Below, in pieces: positions 34,029 through 42,173 of a DNA stretch of 42,173 nucleotides (within the stretch, counting starts at the first letter, position 1; every line of letters starts with the position of its first letter). The DNA is from Brugia malayi. Taxonomy: Eukaryota; Nematoda; Chromadorea; Rhabditida; Onchocercidae. A model generated the notes under the pieces. It made no database searches. It worked only from the letters and a program-made list of their open reading frames with translations, and had not been told where the DNA came from. A program made the position numbers and the translations under genes. The stretch lies in assembly GCF_000002995.4 (NCBI RefSeq), contig NW_025062316.1:1-42173 (forward strand). The letters are read 5' to 3'.

Positions 34029-35087
34029 TTAATTCTCTTGTGTGCGTTCTCTAAGACTTGTAAGATATTCTTCTTTCCACAACTTCCAAAAGACATCTAA
34101 TGTGTTAAGAGTGGTAGTCCAATACTTGACTAATTTATCTTTAGTCTTTATTGTATAAGGGGTATATTCATCTTGGTCACTATCATAATTTATTGGTAGA
34201 TCTAATGAAGCCATAGGTGATATAAAATCAATTGGACGAATGATTCTGTAGTCGTCAAACCCTACATAAGTTAATGGACGGGTATTAAGGATTCCTTCTA
34301 TTTCAACTATTAATGTTATTAATTCTCCTTCCTTTAGAAGTTTTCTTCCTATTGCTCTTCTTAATGCCCTTTTTGTGAGTCCTATAAGTCTTTCATATAC
34401 ACCACCCCCCCATGGTGCTCTTGGTATAGTATTTTTCCATATCATACCCTTTGTAGCCAAAAAGTTAGCGTTTTCTTCCATAATGATTTTGAATACCAGT
34501 TGAAATTGGCTTGCATTATCGCTTAATATTAATTTTGGATATCCACGTCGAGCGATAAATCTTCTTAAAACATGCGAAAAATTCTCGGCAGATAAATTCT
34601 CCGCCATTTCAAGATGAACTGCTCTGGTAGTGAAGCACGTAAAAAGTGCTATCCATCTTTTGACTAGACCAGTATTAGATTTGACTGAAAGAGGACCCAT
34701 ATAATCAAGGCCGACTTGTTCGAAGGTCCTGGATCGTTTTACTCGTGTTTCTGGTAAACTTGGCATCGCTGGCAGTTTAAACGGTTTAGCTTTCCAGCGA
34801 ATGCAATAACAGCATAGGTTTATAATTCGTTTTACAGCAGCTCTTCCTCTCGGTATCCAATATTTTCGTCTTAATTCAGATAACGTATGTGCAATACCTG
34901 CGTGATATAATTCATTATGCTTGTGTAGAATAATAAGGTCAGTAGTATAATTATGATCCGGTAAATATATAGGATATTTGCTTTCGTCCATTAATTCTGA
35001 ATTTTCCAGTCGGCTCCTTAATTTCCATAAGTTATCACTTTCATCTAGATATAGATTCCATTTTTCCTTTTCGTCCTCCGTTAGCAA
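34029..35087 (-). CDS. BEL/Pao integrase (pol fragment)
   Basis: Inserts the cDNA into host DNA. Shows an H2C2 zinc finger (HNELYHAG, then CCYC about 37 residues on), the catalytic core with [17 protein letters not shown] and the glutamate of GGGVYERL about 42 residues after the second aspartate (DDE triad present), and the NTRPLTY motif of BEL integrases. The open frame has no ATG of its own because it is the continuation of pol; it joins the RT frame by a -1-type shift near 35096 (GG run). It stops at 34029, and the C-terminal domain continues in another frame from 34018, which requires two further shifts between about 34010 and 34040. Confidence 0.9.
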   Translation of the reverse strand: MLTEDEKEKWNLYLDESDNLWKLRSRLENSELMDESKYPIYLPDHNYTTDLIILHKHNELYHAGIAHTLSELRRKYWIPRGRAAVKRIINLCCYCIRWKAKPFKLPAMPSLPETRVKRSRTFEQVGLDYMGPLSVKSNTGLVKRWIALFTCFTTRAVHLEMAENLSAENFSHVLRRFIARRGYPKLILSDNASQFQLVFKIIMEENANFLATKGMIWKNTIPRAPWGGGVYERLIGLTKRALRRAIGRKLLKEGELITLIVEIEGILNTRPLTYVGFDDYRIIRPIDFISPMASLDLPINYDSDQDEYTPYTIKTKDKLVKYWTTTLNTLDVFWKLWKEEYLTSLRERTQEN

Positions 35088-36949
35088 TCGTGATTGGCCT
35101 GTCTGATCAGCATAGTCTCTGCTATATCGTAATCAACTTTAGTCATATATTTATTTTTTACGGATAATGGTTCTAGCCACACTAATTTCCTTTTGCAGGT
35201 TTGTTTAATAAATCTAAAAGTCCAAACAGTTACTCGAACTAGTTTTGTCCAACTGCTGAAGCGACATACGTCAATAAATTCAATTGTATTCCTTTTAAAA
35301 GTTTGAGTCATCTTTGACAAATTCAAAGCAATTGCTTCTGCAAATTCATCGTTTCCTGAATAGCGAAGTTTGCACTTTGGCCATTCAGATTTCTTGAGTT
35401 CCAACCATCGAGGTCCTTTCCACCATTGTTTACAATTTTGGAGTTTAAGTGGTGATACTCCTTTGGTGGCTATATCTGCTGGATTTTGATCACTTGGTAT
35501 GTAATTTAATTCGAAGTTAGATTTCCTTATTTCTTCGATGCGATTTTGTATAAATCTGGGAAGCAGCTTTGTATAATTCTGTATCCAGTAAAGAACACAT
35601 TTTGAATCCGTCCACAAAGTAACTTGATTATTTTCAAGATTTAATTGTTTCAATACGAACTGAGCTGCTCTTACTCCAATTAGTACAGATAATAATTCAA
35701 GTCTAGGAATTGACATACCTTTAATTGGAGCAATTCGAGATTTAGCATAAATCAAAAATGAATTCGAATATTTGTTTTGATATCCATGATTGAGAATATA
35801 AATAGCTGCAGAATAGGCAACTTTCGAAGCGTCAGTAAATATATGGAATTCTGTTAATTGTGAAGTTTCCATTATAAATCTTGGCAGCTCTATTATATTT
35901 GTTGGCCATTCTTTGATGAGATTTATCCACTGTTGTTCGTCCTGTTTGTTTAAAGATTGATCCCATGGAATGTTTTCTTTCCATAAGTGTTGTATGAATA
36001 ATTTAAGTTTGATCATTATAGGAACGAGAAGACCCAATGGATCGTATTGGGAGGCTATGAATTGTAGGATAGTCCTCTTTGTTAAACTTTTTCCTATCCA
36101 TGGTTTCAGTGTCACACGGATAATATCTCGTTCATGGTTCCATTTAAGACCAAGAAAATTTTCCTGGTTTGTTTGGCTTAGGTCGCATTCAGCTATTCTT
36201 TCATTAAATTCTTCGTCATTTGAAAGAAATTCTCTTATGTTCATCGATGCTTCACCAAAAATTTCTTTCGTTCTTTCATATTTATATAAGGCCTCTTCAG
36301 TTCCATTAGCTGATATAATAACGTTGTCTACATATAAGTTCTTTCTTATCTCCCATGCCAATTCACTACCATGATTTTCTAGGTGGTAATTTAATGTTGC
36401 TGCTAATAAGAAGGGTGAGGATATTATTCCAAAAGGAACTCTCTTAAATCGGTAACATTTTATATTTTCATTGGTTAGTTCTTTATCAATATCATCCAAC
36501 CAAAGAAAACGTGTACAATTTCTTTCCTCATTTTGTAGTTCTAGTTGTAAAAATGCCTTTTCGATATCAGCGGTTATTACTATTTTCATCATCCGAAAAC
36601 GTAATATTACTCCAACTAAATCCGGTAACATTACTGGACCTCGATATAGTACTTCATTTAAGCTTTTAAAACCTTTGTGATGTGCTGAAGCATCATATAC
36701 TATTCTTAATTTAGTTGTTGATTTACTGGGAGTTAATACTTCATGATGTGGTAAGTAATGAATAACGCCTACCTCATCCTTTGGAGGTACTTCTTCAATT
36801 ATACCTGAATGTAGTTGATCCATAAGTATTTGATGATATGAATGGAGATTTGAATTATGTTGTAGGCGGTTGATCAAATTCTTCAATCGTCCCAGACATA
36901 ATCCATAATTATTGCTTAATTTTGTTTGGAGTCTTTCCATGGCCAACAA
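35081..36949 (-). CDS. BEL/Pao reverse transcriptase and RNase H (pol fragment)
   Basis: RT of the pepA17 type: [19 protein letters not shown] (catalytic Asp about 128), [10 protein letters not shown] and YVDNV at 206-210, where the usual YxDD has Asn in place of the second Asp. RNase H has all four acidic residues: FTDAS (D373), RLELL (E418), TDSK (D448) and NPADIATKG (D492). Residue numbers count from 36949. It is joined to the protease frame by a -1-type shift near the four-base T-run (plus strand) at 36920-36923, and to integrase by another near 35096. Not an independent protein: it is a segment of the polyprotein. Confidence 0.93.
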   Translation of the reverse strand: MLAMERLQTKLSNNYGLCLGRLKNLINRLQHNSNLHSYHQILMDQLHSGIIEEVPPKDEVGVIHYLPHHEVLTPSKSTTKLRIVYDASAHHKGFKSLNEVLYRGPVMLPDLVGVILRFRMMKIVITADIEKAFLQLELQNEERNCTRFLWLDDIDKELTNENIKCYRFKRVPFGIISSPFLLAATLNYHLENHGSELAWEIRKNLYVDNVIISANGTEEALYKYERTKEIFGEASMNIREFLSNDEEFNERIAECDLSQTNQENFLGLKWNHERDIIRVTLKPWIGKSLTKRTILQFIASQYDPLGLLVPIMIKLKLFIQHLWKENIPWDQSLNKQDEQQWINLIKEWPTNIIELPRFIMETSQLTEFHIFTDASKVAYSAAIYILNHGYQNKYSNSFLIYAKSRIAPIKGMSIPRLELLSVLIGVRAAQFVLKQLNLENNQVTLWTDSKCVLYWIQNYTKLLPRFIQNRIEEIRKSNFELNYIPSDQNPADIATKGVSPLKLQNCKQWWKGPRWLELKKSEWPKCKLRYSGNDEFAEAIALNLSKMTQTFKRNTIEFIDVCRFSSWTKLVRVTVWTFRFIKQTCKRKLVWLEPLSVKNKYMTKVDYDIAETMLIRQANHDC

Positions 36950-37509
36950 ACCTGATATCTTCCACCCTGCTTGATGATGGTCCGTTTGAAATGCTTTAAA
37001 GCTTGATCATCATCATCATCTTGAGGTGATTCTTGGATACCAATCGTCTCTAATTTCCAAAATTTTTCTAGCTCCGTGTTAATATTGACGTTTGTAGAAT
37101 ATACTACTTCTTTAGGATATAATTCGTTCTTGCAAAGTTTCTTAATATCTCCACTTCCAGCAATCATTGGACCAACTTTTGATTGAACCAATATATGCCC
37201 TGATTTCAATTCCCTAATTTCTCGTAGGTTAATAAATTTGAAAAAATAGTCAGCTCCAATCAATACGTCAGGTTTTTTCCAATAATTTGTCAAATTTTGA
37301 ATTTGAAATTCATTTGATGTCTCCACTACCTGCAGTTCGTTTGTTAGATAATCAATTATATTTGCTTGTAGTTGTATGATTTCGCTTTCGGTAGTTAGCA
37401 CATTTAGTTGTATGCGAGCAGTGGGACATGATTTTGGTTCTTTCATACCAAATGGAGCTATTCTCATAATTTGAGTTTCTGTTTCGGTTAACTTTAATTG
37501 ACGTGATAA
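36916..37509 (-). CDS. BEL/Pao aspartic protease, C-terminal part (DUF1758-type)
   Basis: Continues the protease begun in the upstream frame. Shows [11 protein letters not shown] and [11 protein letters not shown], typical of the second half of pepsin-like BEL proteases, then an acidic linker and a tryptophan-rich WPWKDS region that leads into RT. Its frame is open from just after the six-base T-run (plus strand) at 37510-37515, where the upstream frame ends shortly after in TAA (37494). No start codon is needed. Confidence 0.85.
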   Translation of the reverse strand, partial: LSRQLKLTETETQIMRIAPFGMKEPKSCPTARIQLNVLTTESEIIQLQANIIDYLTNELQVVETSNEFQIQNLTNYWKKPDVLIGADYFFKFINLREIRELKSGHILVQSKVGPMIAGSGDIKKLCKNELYPKEVVYSTNVNINTELEKFWKLETIGIQESPQDDDDDQALKHFKRTIIKQGGRYQVCWPWKDSKQN

Positions 37510-38042
37510 TTTTTTGAGATGAAGGAGAGTTGCGATCCAATATCAAATAATGCAAGAGCACTTTGTTGTAGTTGAGGTTGTGATGGATTAAAAACCTTTA
37601 TCTCCTTACATAAAAGTAAGGTTTCCTTTGTCTGTTTGGATCGAGTTGATAATGTGGAGTTGTAGAGAGAAGTTGAACAATCCTTTCGTTTCGAAGGTTC
37701 AATTCTTTCTTGCTCTTCATTTCTTTGAGACATTGTATTGTTTAAAGAAAGTGAATTCCTTTTATTACATAAAGCACTATTATGTGAGCTTTTGCAATAA
37801 AAACATTGTTTTTTGACATTACAATTCTGTCCTTTGTGACTGTCTCTAAGACAAATAGTACATTTCTTCAATACTTTGAGACGACTAAGCCGCGCATTGA
37901 GAGTTGTGTAGTTCACGCAATCGCTGTCCCAATGATCTTGATTGCAGAATACACATGGTCGTCTTTTCGTTGTTGTAGTTTTCGAAGTATTTTGATTATC
38001 TTTTATTGTCGACAATGCTGAAGTTCCTCCGGGATTGTATCG
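37494..38042 (-). CDS. BEL/Pao zinc knuckles and start of protease
   Basis: Three cysteine-histidine knuckles, counting residues from 38015: C21-C24-H28-C33, C52-C55-H60-C65 and C71-C74-H78-C83. Only the second has the canonical CX2CX4HX4C spacing; the others are CX2CX3HX4C. These bind the RNA genome. Near the end, LFDIGSQLSFIS is the first catalytic loop of the aspartic protease, but with Ile where DSG or DTG is usual. The frame has no ATG in the overlap with gag (38003-38042), so it must be entered by a -1-type shift or is broken by an indel. Confidence 0.85.
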   Translation of the reverse strand, partial: RYNPGGTSALSTIKDNQNTSKTTTTKRRPCVFCNQDHWDSDCVNYTTLNARLSRLKVLKKCTICLRDSHKGQNCNVKKQCFYCKSSHNSALCNKRNSLSLNNTMSQRNEEQERIEPSKRKDCSTSLYNSTLSTRSKQTKETLLLCKEIKVFNPSQPQLQQSALALFDIGSQLSFISKNYHVN

Positions 38043-39079
38043 TTGTTTTTGTTCCGGTTTGGTAATTGTAGATTTATATTGAGTTGAGTGAGTGAATGTT
38101 GACAGTTTCTAATCTGTTCATTCACATTAACTAAACTTGTTAAAAAGTTTCTTAGTTTGAGAATTGACCAAGGCATGTCTTTCTTCTTGTGTTTATATAT
38201 TTTATTTAATATCCATAATGGCAACTTGCTCTCGATCAAGATTTCAATATTTGAATGTTCGAGGCTTTCTCCTAGAGCTTCTAACTGGCGTAGTACTCGT
38301 TCTATATTTTCAATTGTTCCAATCCATTCTCTTTCATTTCGTTTAATTGATTGGAGTTCGTTGTATAGTAATGTTGTTACTATTGAGTGATCGCCATATT
38401 TTTCATTGAGCAGTTTTCTGATGACTTCATAATTCTCTGGAGCTATATCATATCCAGATATTGCTTGTAGAGCCTTTCCTTTAAGACATGAGTACAAGTA
38501 ATTCAATTTTTGTATTTCTGGAATCGCTTGTGTGTGAACTGCTGCGTTAAAACTGCTCCAAAATTGTCGCCATTGTCTAGGGTCTCCATCGAAAGTAGGG
38601 AGCGATAAATGAGGAAGATTTACATTAGTATTTGAAGAAAGAGTAAATTTTGCTTCTTCTTTTGTTTGTTTGTTCGTCAACTCCTTTGAGAGTTGTTTTA
38701 AGTTTTGGTCGACTTCATCCTTGTGCATTGTCAGTGTTATTACAGCTTCCTTTCCTTCGTGTAATAATTGAAATATTCCTTGGTCACCTTCTGTTACTGT
38801 TTTGTATTTTTCTTCCTCTTCTTCTCTTCTTTTCATCGTGACGATTTGTTGAGTATATGTGAACCATTTATCGTTGATAGATTCAAGCGTAGTTACGCAT
38901 AATTGGATTCTTCGAAGTTTATCTTCTAATACTCTTTTTCTTATCACATAAAAATCTTCCTTTTCTTCTATTGTCATACTTGGATCTGGAGATTTGATCT
39001 CCAGTTGATTTACTTCTTTAAGAAGGCTGACTAACCTTTCCTTTGCCGGTTGAAAGCTTGCGATAATGTGGCTTGACAT
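38003..39079 (-). CDS. BEL/Pao gag (DUF1759-type)
   Basis: Structural capsid protein. The first ATG is at 39079; the frame is open upstream to a GTG at 39097 within the primer-site region. The N-terminal half is rich in charged coiled-coil-like sequence (KRREEEEEKYK). The signature LPTFDGDPRQWRQFW, with LNYLYSCLKGKAL and YGDHS following, marks the DUF1759 gag domain of BEL/Pao (about residues 160-300 counted from 39097). It ends at TAA 38003 and overlaps the zinc-knuckle frame by 40 bases. Confidence 0.92.
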   Translation of the reverse strand: MSSHIIASFQPAKERLVSLLKEVNQLEIKSPDPSMTIEEKEDFYVIRKRVLEDKLRRIQLCVTTLESINDKWFTYTQQIVTMKRREEEEEKYKTVTEGDQGIFQLLHEGKEAVITLTMHKDEVDQNLKQLSKELTNKQTKEEAKFTLSSNTNVNLPHLSLPTFDGDPRQWRQFWSSFNAAVHTQAIPEIQKLNYLYSCLKGKALQAISGYDIAPENYEVIRKLLNEKYGDHSIVTTLLYNELQSIKRNEREWIGTIENIERVLRQLEALGESLEHSNIEILIESKLPLWILNKIYKHKKKDMPWSILKLRNFLTSLVNVNEQIRNCQHSLTQLNINLQLPNRNKNNDTIPEELQHCRQ

Positions 39080-39080
39080 G

Positions 39081-39098
39081 TTCCCGGCTCGTGGCACA
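39081..39098 (-). other. primer binding site (candidate)
   Basis: Nine bases after the 5' LTR end, the sense strand reads TGTGCCACGAGCCGGGAA, shaped like the complement of a tRNA 3' end (CCCGGCTCGTGGCAC) but with one G fewer than the usual TGG start. The tRNA is not identified. The gag ATG follows directly. Confidence 0.45.
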
Positions 39099-39107
39099 AT
39101 AAATATT

Positions 39108-39652
39108 TGTCGTGAAAGGTTTGCCTGGTTGATATTCGAATAATTGCAATACAGTAGGAAGATTAATAAACCTTTATTTTCCGAAAATGTATTATTAATA
39201 AACTGAGCAATAAAAAAGAGAATTTATAATAAAAATAAGACCGGAGGAATTGAGTTTGGTTGACAAAGGAGTAGTCGACAACAATGACAATGATCCCACC
39301 CATTTGTTTATTAGAATTGAATTTATATGAGTGAGGATTGGGTGTGTCTAAGATAAAATCACATGTGTAAAGAATTTAAAGTGTTTACAAAGAAGATATT
39401 AAAATGAAAGCTAATTTCAATTTTACATAAAAATCATACGTGTGAAGAATTGGAAGTGTTTACAACGAAGAGATTAAAATGAAAGCTAATTTCAATTTTA
39501 CAGAAAAAATTACATGCATGAAGAATTGGATGTGTTTACAAAAAGGAGATTAAAATTACATGTGTGAATTGTTTACAATTTAAAAAAAGGAGAGATGATT
39601 TATGATACTTTGAAATTGGTTAGAAGTTTTCGCGAAATAATAATTCGCGACA
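39108..39652 (-). repeat. 5' LTR of the BEL element
   Basis: 545 bp, with the same boundaries and content as the 3' LTR: one substitution (A at about 39212) and one base fewer in the A-run near 39585. It carries the promoter in the sense orientation (minus). Confidence 0.96.
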
Positions 39653-39657
39653 ACAGA
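39653..39657. repeat. target site duplication, right copy (ACAGA)
   Basis: ACAGA directly after the LTR, continuing as TATATCAATATCACTAC, the expected satellite sequence. Confidence 0.9.
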
Positions 39658-41280
39658 TATATCAATATCACTACAAGACGTTTTGATCACTTCATTAACT
39701 CATACCATTTCTCTACAGATATTACAATATCACTAGAAGATATTTTGATTAATTCATGCAACTTCTCTGCAAATATAACAATATCACTAGAAGACATTTT
39801 GATTAATTCATGCCACCACTCTGCAAATATAACAATAACACTAGAAGACGTTTTGATTACTTCATTAGCTCATACCATTTCTCTACCAATATAATAAGAT
39901 CACTAGAAGATATTTTGATTATTTCATTAACTCATACCGTCTCTCTACAGATATAACATAATCACCAGAAGATATTTTGATTACTTCATTAACTCATACC
40001 ATTTCTCTACCAATATAACAAGATCACTAGAAGATATATTGTTTACTTCATTAACTCATACCATAACTCCACGGATATAACAATATCACTAGAAGACGTT
40101 TTGATTACTTCATTAGCTCATACCATTTCTCTACAGATATAACAATATCACTAGAAGATCTTTTGATTAATTCATGCCACTTCTCTGCAAATATAACAAT
40201 ATCACTAGAAGACGTTTTGATTACTTCATTAACTCATACCATTTCTCTACCAATATAATAAGATCACTAGAAGATATTTTGATTATTTCATTAACTCATA
40301 CCGTCTCTCTGCAAATATAACAATAACACTAGCAGACGTTTTGATTACTTCATTAACTCATACCATATCTCCACAGATATAACAATATCACTAGAGGACA
40401 TTTTGATTAATTCATGCCACATCTCTGCAAATATAACAATAACACTAGCAGACGTTTTGATTACTTCATTAACTCATACCATATCTCTACAGATATAACA
40501 ATATCACTAGAAGACGTTTTGATTACTTCATTAACTCATACCATTTCTCTACCAATATAACAAGATCACTAGAAGATATATTGTTTACTTCATTTACTCA
40601 TACCATAACTCCACAGATATAACAATATCACTAGAAGACGTTTTGATTACTTCATTAACTCATACCATTTCTCTACCAATATAATAAGATCACTAGAAGA
40701 TATTTTGATTAATTCATTCCCCTTCTCTGCAAATATAACAATATCACTAGAAGACGTTTTGATTACTTCATTAACTCATACCATATCTCCACAGATATAA
40801 CAATATCACTAGAAGACATTTTGATTACTTCATTAGCTCATACCATTTCTCTACCAATATAACAAGATCACTAGACGATATATTGTTTACTTCATTAACT
40901 CATACCATATCTCCACAGATATAACAATATCACTACAAGACGTTTTGATTACTTCATTAACTCATACCATTTCTCTACAGATATATCAATATCACTACAA
41001 GACGTTTTGATCACTTCATTAACTCATACCATTTCTCTACAGATATAACAATATCACTAGAAGACATTTTGATTAATTCATGCCACCACTCTGCAAATAT
41101 AACAATAACACTAGAAGACGTTTTGATTACTTCATTCCCCTTCTCTGCAAATATAACAATATCACTAGAAGACGTTTTGATTACTTCATTAACTCATACC
41201 ATTTCTCTACCAATATAATAAGATCACTAGAAGATATTTTGATTAATTCATTCCCTTCTCTGCAAAATAAAAAAATTCAC
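39653..41280 (-). repeat. 62-bp satellite, right arm part 2 (inverted)
   Basis: Continuation of the array at 29945-31542 in the same inverted orientation, with the same 62-bp and 54-bp units. The 40902-41047 block repeats 30212-30350 and the sequence interrupted by the retroelement. Unit quality is good up to about 41265. Confidence 0.95.
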
Positions 41281-42173
41281 TAGAAGACCTTTTTGTTTAT
41301 TTTGTCACATCTCTCCATTTATAACCAAAAATATTAGAGACGTTATAAGATATTTTGTTAATTTCATTAATTCCTCCACTATTATAACAGATATTACAAT
41401 ATCACTACAAGAACGATTTGAATACTTCATTAACTCAAACCATTTCTCTACAGATATATCAATATCACTACAAGACTTAATGAACACCACATCAACGCAA
41501 ACAAAACAACAACACAAAAAAAACGATCACAAGAACACATTAGCACAAACCAATTCACCAACACAACACAATAAAAACACAAAAAAAACACGAGAAGACC
41601 ATTAAATCACACCATCAACCCACACAAATAACATAAAAAACAAAAAAAACACTAAAAAATACATTAACTCACACCATTTACCTAAAGACATATAAACATA
41701 ACAAAACAACACAGAGATAACAACATCAACACAAAACATTTCGATAAAGAAAAAAACTCATAAAATAGAAACACCAAGATAACAACATCAATACAAGACA
41801 CTCTCAGCAAATAAAACAACAACACTACAAAAAGAACAAAATAACTAAAAAACGTCATAACAACTCCATAAACACATAACATAACCACAAAAAGATAACA
41901 AGATCACTACAAGAAATCATAACAACTCCATAACAACATAACAAGACCACAACAAGATAAAATGATCACTAAACGACACATACCATAACTCACAAACACA
42001 AAAAAAACACCAACAAAAAAAACAAAATAACTAAAACAACTTCTCAGCAAATAAAAAAATAACACCAGAACTCAAAAGATAGAACAATACAACAACAAAA
42101 AACATTGATCAACCAATACAACAACACCACAAAAAGAAAAATAAATTAATTAACTCATACCATTTCTCTACAA
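41281..42173 (-). repeat. degraded satellite-like end of the sequence, probably low-quality
   Basis: Recognisable satellite fragments (TCACTACAAGA, CTCATACCATTTCTCTACA) persist but are separated by A/C-rich sequence almost without T or G (AACAACAACACAAAAAAAAC). The final 28 bases are again clean satellite. I read this as poor consensus at a contig edge inside a repeat, not as a different element. No gene is seen. Confidence 0.7.

Larger units (their letters stand above)
31543..39652 (-). mobile_element. BEL/Pao LTR retrotransposon with envelope-like gene (8110 bp)
   Basis: Two near-identical LTRs (31543-32088, 39108-39652) bound a minus-strand coding region in the order gag, zinc knuckles, protease, RT, RNase H, integrase, env-like. 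This order, the DUF1759/DUF1758-type gag and protease and the pepA17-type RT are typical of BEL/Pao. The target duplication is ACAGA (31538-31542 and 39653-39657), within the family's usual 4-6 bp. The LTRs differ by one G/A substitution (31647 against about 39212) and one base in an A-run, so the insertion is recent. The coding frame is broken by at least six shifts, all of the kind expected if one base were missing. The uninterrupted version of the target occurs at about 30212-30350 and 40902-41047. Confidence 0.95.

Noticed and set aside
34010..34040. A single +1 shift joining integrase to its C-terminal domain
   Set aside because: The integrase frame stops at 34029 before the next frame opens after a TAG at 34019-34021, so a single shift cannot bridge them; two steps through the third frame are needed.
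37352..37561. 69-codon minus-strand frame overlapping the protease
   Set aside because: It is the third, unused frame at the protease break; the motif-bearing frames lie on either side of it.
35970..38841. Several plus-strand open frames of 60-134 codons opposite the BEL coding region
   Set aside because: They are antisense shadows of gag and pol, with no features of their own.
41305..41888. Open frames rich in V, F, L and C near the right end
   Set aside because: They come from the A/C-rich low-quality sequence read on the minus strand.

Overview
The window looks like nuclear DNA of a parasitic nematode, most likely a filarial or other spirurid worm. The reasons are very AT-rich DNA with long A/T runs, many short introns with nematode-type TTTNCAG acceptors, a single dynamin gene close to nematode DYN-1, and a BEL/Pao LTR retrotransposon with an envelope-like gene of the kind known from nematodes. 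The species is an inference.

Layout. 1-7830 is a tandem satellite of about 62-bp units with a 54-bp variant. 7831-9010 is unique DNA with no convincing gene. 9011-9397 is a probable solo LTR of a BEL-like element. 9398-9632 is a 22-bp minisatellite that runs into a short stretch of the 62-bp satellite (9633-9960). 9961-18260 is AT-rich intergenic DNA with microsatellites. 18303-27821 (+) is a complete 19-exon dynamin gene. Downstream, and convergent with it, lie the last two exons (-) of an unidentified gene (29633-29944). The upstream one of these exons is cut off where a second satellite array begins. That array (29945-31542 and 39653 to the end) is the same 62-bp family in the opposite orientation. 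A complete 8.1-kb BEL/Pao element (31543-39652, sense strand -) sits inside it, with 5-bp target duplications and LTRs that differ at only two positions.

How the parts work together. Dynamin is a housekeeping GTPase that pinches vesicles from membranes. All 19 exons, all splice junctions and all domains (GTPase, middle, PH, GED, proline-rich tail) can be found, but five single-base indels in exons 2, 3, 4 and 8 break the frame. The retroelement encodes gag, zinc knuckles, protease, RT, RNase H, integrase and an envelope-like glycoprotein, and its frame is broken by at least six single-base shifts, all in the same direction. Because both the essential gene and a very young element carry such lesions, and the last ~900 bases dissolve into A/C-rich noise, I favour uncorrected sequencing or assembly errors over true decay.

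Most interesting: the inverted satellite arms around the dynamin locus; the young BEL element with its exact pre-insertion site still present in two neighbouring copies; the envelope-like frame that is continuous with the integrase tail and ends inside the 3' LTR; the satellite-truncated exon; and a possible dynamin isoform without its proline-rich tail.
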